The notes under the pieces were generated by a model, which searched no databases, was not told where the DNA came from, and saw only the letters and a list, made by a program, of their open reading frames with translations. Positions 63,031 to 64,000 of a stretch of 64,000 bases of DNA are shown here, piece after piece. Source of the stretch: Prochlorococcus marinus XMU1419 (GTDB lineage Bacteria; Cyanobacteriota; Cyanobacteriia; PCC-6307; Cyanobiaceae); contig NZ_JAAORO010000003.1 in the NCBI RefSeq assembly GCF_017695955.1, positions 186,001 through 250,000 of the forward strand. The letters run 5' to 3'. The position numbers and the translations under genes were made by a program. Every line of letters starts with the position of its first letter. Positions within the stretch are counted from its first letter, which is position 1.

Positions 63031-64000
63031 ATGAAAGATACCAATAATCAAGAAAATAGTGGTTATCACATAGCCGATAACAAAGATATTAATAATAACT
63101 ATTGGATTAATAGGCTTTTTGCCTGGTGGAGTGGGTTTAGTTTAAGAACAAAATTATTAGCGATAGCTACTCTTGTTGTAAGTTTACTAATGACAGGAAT
63201 AACATTTTTTGCCCTAAATAGTATTCAAAGAGATGCAGGAATGAACGATACTAGATACGCAAGAGATCTAGGATTATTATTATCGGGGAATGTCACAGAA
63301 TTAGTTGCTAATAACCAGAAAAAAGAAATATCGAATGTAGCTGAAAAATTTTGGAGATCAAGCCGAAATCTACGTTATATATTCTTTACTGATGCCGAAG
63401 ATATTGTTCAACTAGGCATACCAATTAGTGCCACTCCAACAAGTTCAGATAGTGAATTTCAGCTTACTCGAAGATTAAAGTTACCAGCAGAGTTAAAGAA
63501 AAGACCGCAATTCCCTTTAGTTAGGCAACATGTTACACCACAAGGTCAAGTTACAGATGTATTTGTTCCAATGTTGTGGAAAGGGAAATATCTTGGAACT
63601 TTAGCTTTAGGAGTTACACCCAATAAAAAAGCTTTAGCAAGCGCTGCACTTACAAGAGAACTCACCATAGCAGTATTCATATCAATTTGGGTTTTAGTGA
63701 TACTTGGAGCTGTATTCAATGCTTTAACAATCACAAGACCTGTAAGGGAATTAGTAAGAGGTGTCAGAGAAATTTCAAAAGGAAACTTTAAATCAAGAAT
63801 TTCTCTACCTATGAAAGGGGACTTAGGAGAACTTTTAAATGGATTTAACCGAATGGCTACTCAATTAGAAAATTACGATGAGGCAAATATTGAAGAACTT
63901 AAAGCTGCTCAAATAAAACAGCAATCTCTTATAGCAACTATGGCTGATGGAGCAATATTATTGGATTCCCAAGGCAGGATTGTACTAACTAATCCAACAG
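63031..64000 (+). CDS. nblS: sensor histidine kinase NblS/DspA (Hik33) type, 3' part beyond the window
   Basis: The first 323 codons of a membrane sensor kinase; no stop before the window edge. A polar N-terminus, TM1 (LLAIATLVVSLLMTGITFFAL, about 44-65), an extracytoplasmic domain of about 140 residues, TM2 (IAVFISIWVLVILGAVFNAL, about 212-231), a HAMP domain (TITRPVRELVRGVREISKG ... GDLGELLNGFNRMATQLE) and the start of a PAS domain (MADGAILLDSQGRIVLTNPT). This order is that of NblS/DspA/Hik33, which controls high-light and nutrient responses including hli genes. In Prochlorococcus the kai clock genes lie close by; that is beyond this window. Confidence 0.88.
   Translation, partial: MKDTNNQENSGYHIADNKDINNNYWINRLFAWWSGFSLRTKLLAIATLVVSLLMTGITFFALNSIQRDAGMNDTRYARDLGLLLSGNVTELVANNQKKEISNVAEKFWRSSRNLRYIFFTDAEDIVQLGIPISATPTSSDSEFQLTRRLKLPAELKKRPQFPLVRQHVTPQGQVTDVFVPMLWKGKYLGTLALGVTPNKKALASAALTRELTIAVFISIWVLVILGAVFNALTITRPVRELVRGVREISKGNFKSRISLPMKGDLGELLNGFNRMATQLENYDEANIEELKAAQIKQQSLIATMADGAILLDSQGRIVLTNPT

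Overview
The window looks like a core chromosomal segment of a high-light-adapted Prochlorococcus (marine picocyanobacterium). The DNA is very AT-rich and densely packed, with frequent 1-4 bp gene overlaps and convergent genes that run into each other. Lineage markers include nickel superoxide dismutase with its maturation protease, the catalytically dead ClpR beside ClpP, a high-light-inducible (Hli) protein, the ARC6/Ftn2 division protein, an NblS/DspA-type sensor kinase, and several cyanobacteria-only DUF families (DUF1825, DUF3086, DUF3119). This assignment comes from gene content and composition only; no database was searched. No insertion sequence, prophage, CRISPR array or rRNA operon was seen.

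Layout. 0-10 kb: a minus-strand operon of era, a TrmD-IspF fusion, a TIGR03792 protein and larB/cpmA; then a Bax-inhibitor-1 membrane protein, phoH, rpsP, ffh (SRP GTPase with an 18-bp minisatellite) and ftn2. 10-22 kb: pdhA, a group 2 sigma factor, NAD(P)HX repair, mnmA, lnt, an exported FKBP isomerase, the Ni-SOD cluster (sodN, sodX and a convergent nickel-permease gene), trpC, lpdA and a SpoU-type RNA methyltransferase. 22-34.6 kb: murA, tRNA-Leu, argD, folC, an FAD oxidase, a cytosine-deaminase-like enzyme, tRNA-His, miaB, then the envelope/division string ddl, a membrane protein, ftsQ and ftsZ, with the SRP RNA gene convergent to ftsZ. 34.6-43 kb: panB, hemW, a PIN-TRAM protein, clpR-clpP, ilvC, cobD, an hli gene, four small membrane or exported proteins of unknown function, and the nucleoid protein HU. 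43.7-50 kb: a glycogen-debranching-type isoamylase, tRNA-Gly, a GPH/MelB-type sugar transporter (probable relative of the Prochlorococcus glucose transporter), an MlaE-like lipid permease with DUF3119 and DUF3086 proteins, and plsY. 50-64 kb: pyrF, tyrS, DUF1825, a GIY-YIG-like protein, pepA, msrA, the lipid A operon Omp85-lpxC-fabZ-lpxA-lpxB behind purC, then purD and the start of the sensor kinase gene, which the window edge cuts.

Themes. Envelope and division genes (lnt, murA, ddl, ftsQ, ftsZ, ftn2, lpxA/B/C, Omp85, MlaE, plsY) are unusually well represented. Both halves of the signal recognition particle (ffh and its RNA) lie in the window. The observations most worth checking are the in-frame TrmD-IspF fusion, two genes (sodX and the SpoU methyltransferase) whose conserved N-termini extend upstream of any ATG/GTG/TTG codon, the repeat-encoded methionine-rich tail of Ffh, the cluster of small unknown membrane proteins after hli, and the MlaE/DUF3119/DUF3086/PlsY lipid neighbourhood.
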